Assembly (NCBI RefSeq): GCF_012843435.1
Contig: NZ_JABAFC010000001.1
Coordinates: 186,001 to 250,000 of the forward strand
Length of the DNA stretch: 64,000 nucleotides
Direction: 5' to 3'
Source: Psychrobacillus sp. BL-248-WT-3
GTDB taxonomy: Bacteria; Bacillota; Bacilli; Bacillales_A; Planococcaceae
Position numbers and translations under genes: made by a program. Under the pieces are notes generated by a model. That model did not search any database and was not told the DNA's origin. It was given only the letters and a program-made list of their open reading frames with translations. Below are positions 63,971-64,000 of this stretch, piece after piece (position 1 is the first letter of the stretch; each line of letters starts with the position of its first letter).

Positions 63971-64000
63971 ATTTGCATTTTTATTAAAAATGATATTTAT

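Noticed and set aside
1-64000. rRNA, tRNA genes or prophage
   Set aside because: No rRNA-like or cloverleaf-like segment with CCA end and no phage structural gene was seen by reading.

Overview
The window looks like a chromosomal segment of a low-GC, Gram-positive, spore-forming member of the Bacillales, most likely the Planococcaceae/Psychrobacillus-Lysinibacillus side. This is an inference from AT-rich DNA, strong GGAGG ribosome-binding sites with ATG/GTG/TTG starts, T-box leaders, a sigma-B-type promoter, a Spo0E-like phosphatase, a Prli42 miniprotein and gene order resembling the Bacillus subtilis yqj and yrk loci. No rRNA, tRNA, phage, complete insertion sequence or CRISPR array was seen.

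Layout. 1-14 kb: end of a protein-kinase-like gene, an amidohydrolase, a calcium-type P-type ATPase, a T-box-controlled second methionyl-tRNA synthetase, then a looser stretch with dispersed palindromic repeats, a decayed amidase gene and two secreted or membrane proteins. 13-22 kb: housekeeping singletons (DUF2785, Nudix, histidine kinase, methyltransferase, GNAT), a MarR/MFS pair, an overlapping cupin-nucleotidyltransferase-kinase-like operon and a sigma-B-type manganese catalase. 22-36 kb: a UbiB/AarF kinase, a divergent SgrR-like regulator/MFS pair, a serine hydrolase plus sugar ABC importer lacking its ATPase, paired anchored paralogs, a ZIP transporter and more repeats.

36.7-52.6 kb is a conserved metabolic block: methylmalonyl-CoA mutase (two subunits), MeaB chaperone, BrxB bacilliredoxin, Prli42, methylmalonyl-CoA epimerase, acyl-CoA carboxylase beta subunit, YqjE peptidase, CheW, DNA polymerase IV, YitT, RNase Z, T-box-controlled proI, YqjP and YqjQ. 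The first genes together interconvert propionyl-CoA, methylmalonyl-CoA and succinyl-CoA.

54.8-62.8 kb is the most striking region: a reactive-sulfur (persulfide) island governed by a CstR-type repressor. It carries a CoA-disulfide reductase-rhodanese fusion, a multi-pass membrane TlpA-like thioredoxin, CstR, two DsrE-family proteins, two free rhodaneses, a TusA-rhodanese fusion, a rhodanese-persulfide dioxygenase fusion, TusA and a TauE exporter. A recurring A/T-TACC-N4-GGGTA motif, which fits a CstR operator, lies in front of five positions, two of them inside TTGACA promoters. A plausible flow is capture of sulfane sulfur by rhodanese, relay through TusA/DsrE, oxidation to sulfite by the dioxygenase and export by TauE.

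Another notable layer is non-coding: a roughly 250-390 bp repeat family with a shared palindromic core, two subtypes and one core-deleted copy (six copies), plus three related GC-rich palindromic segments of other types.
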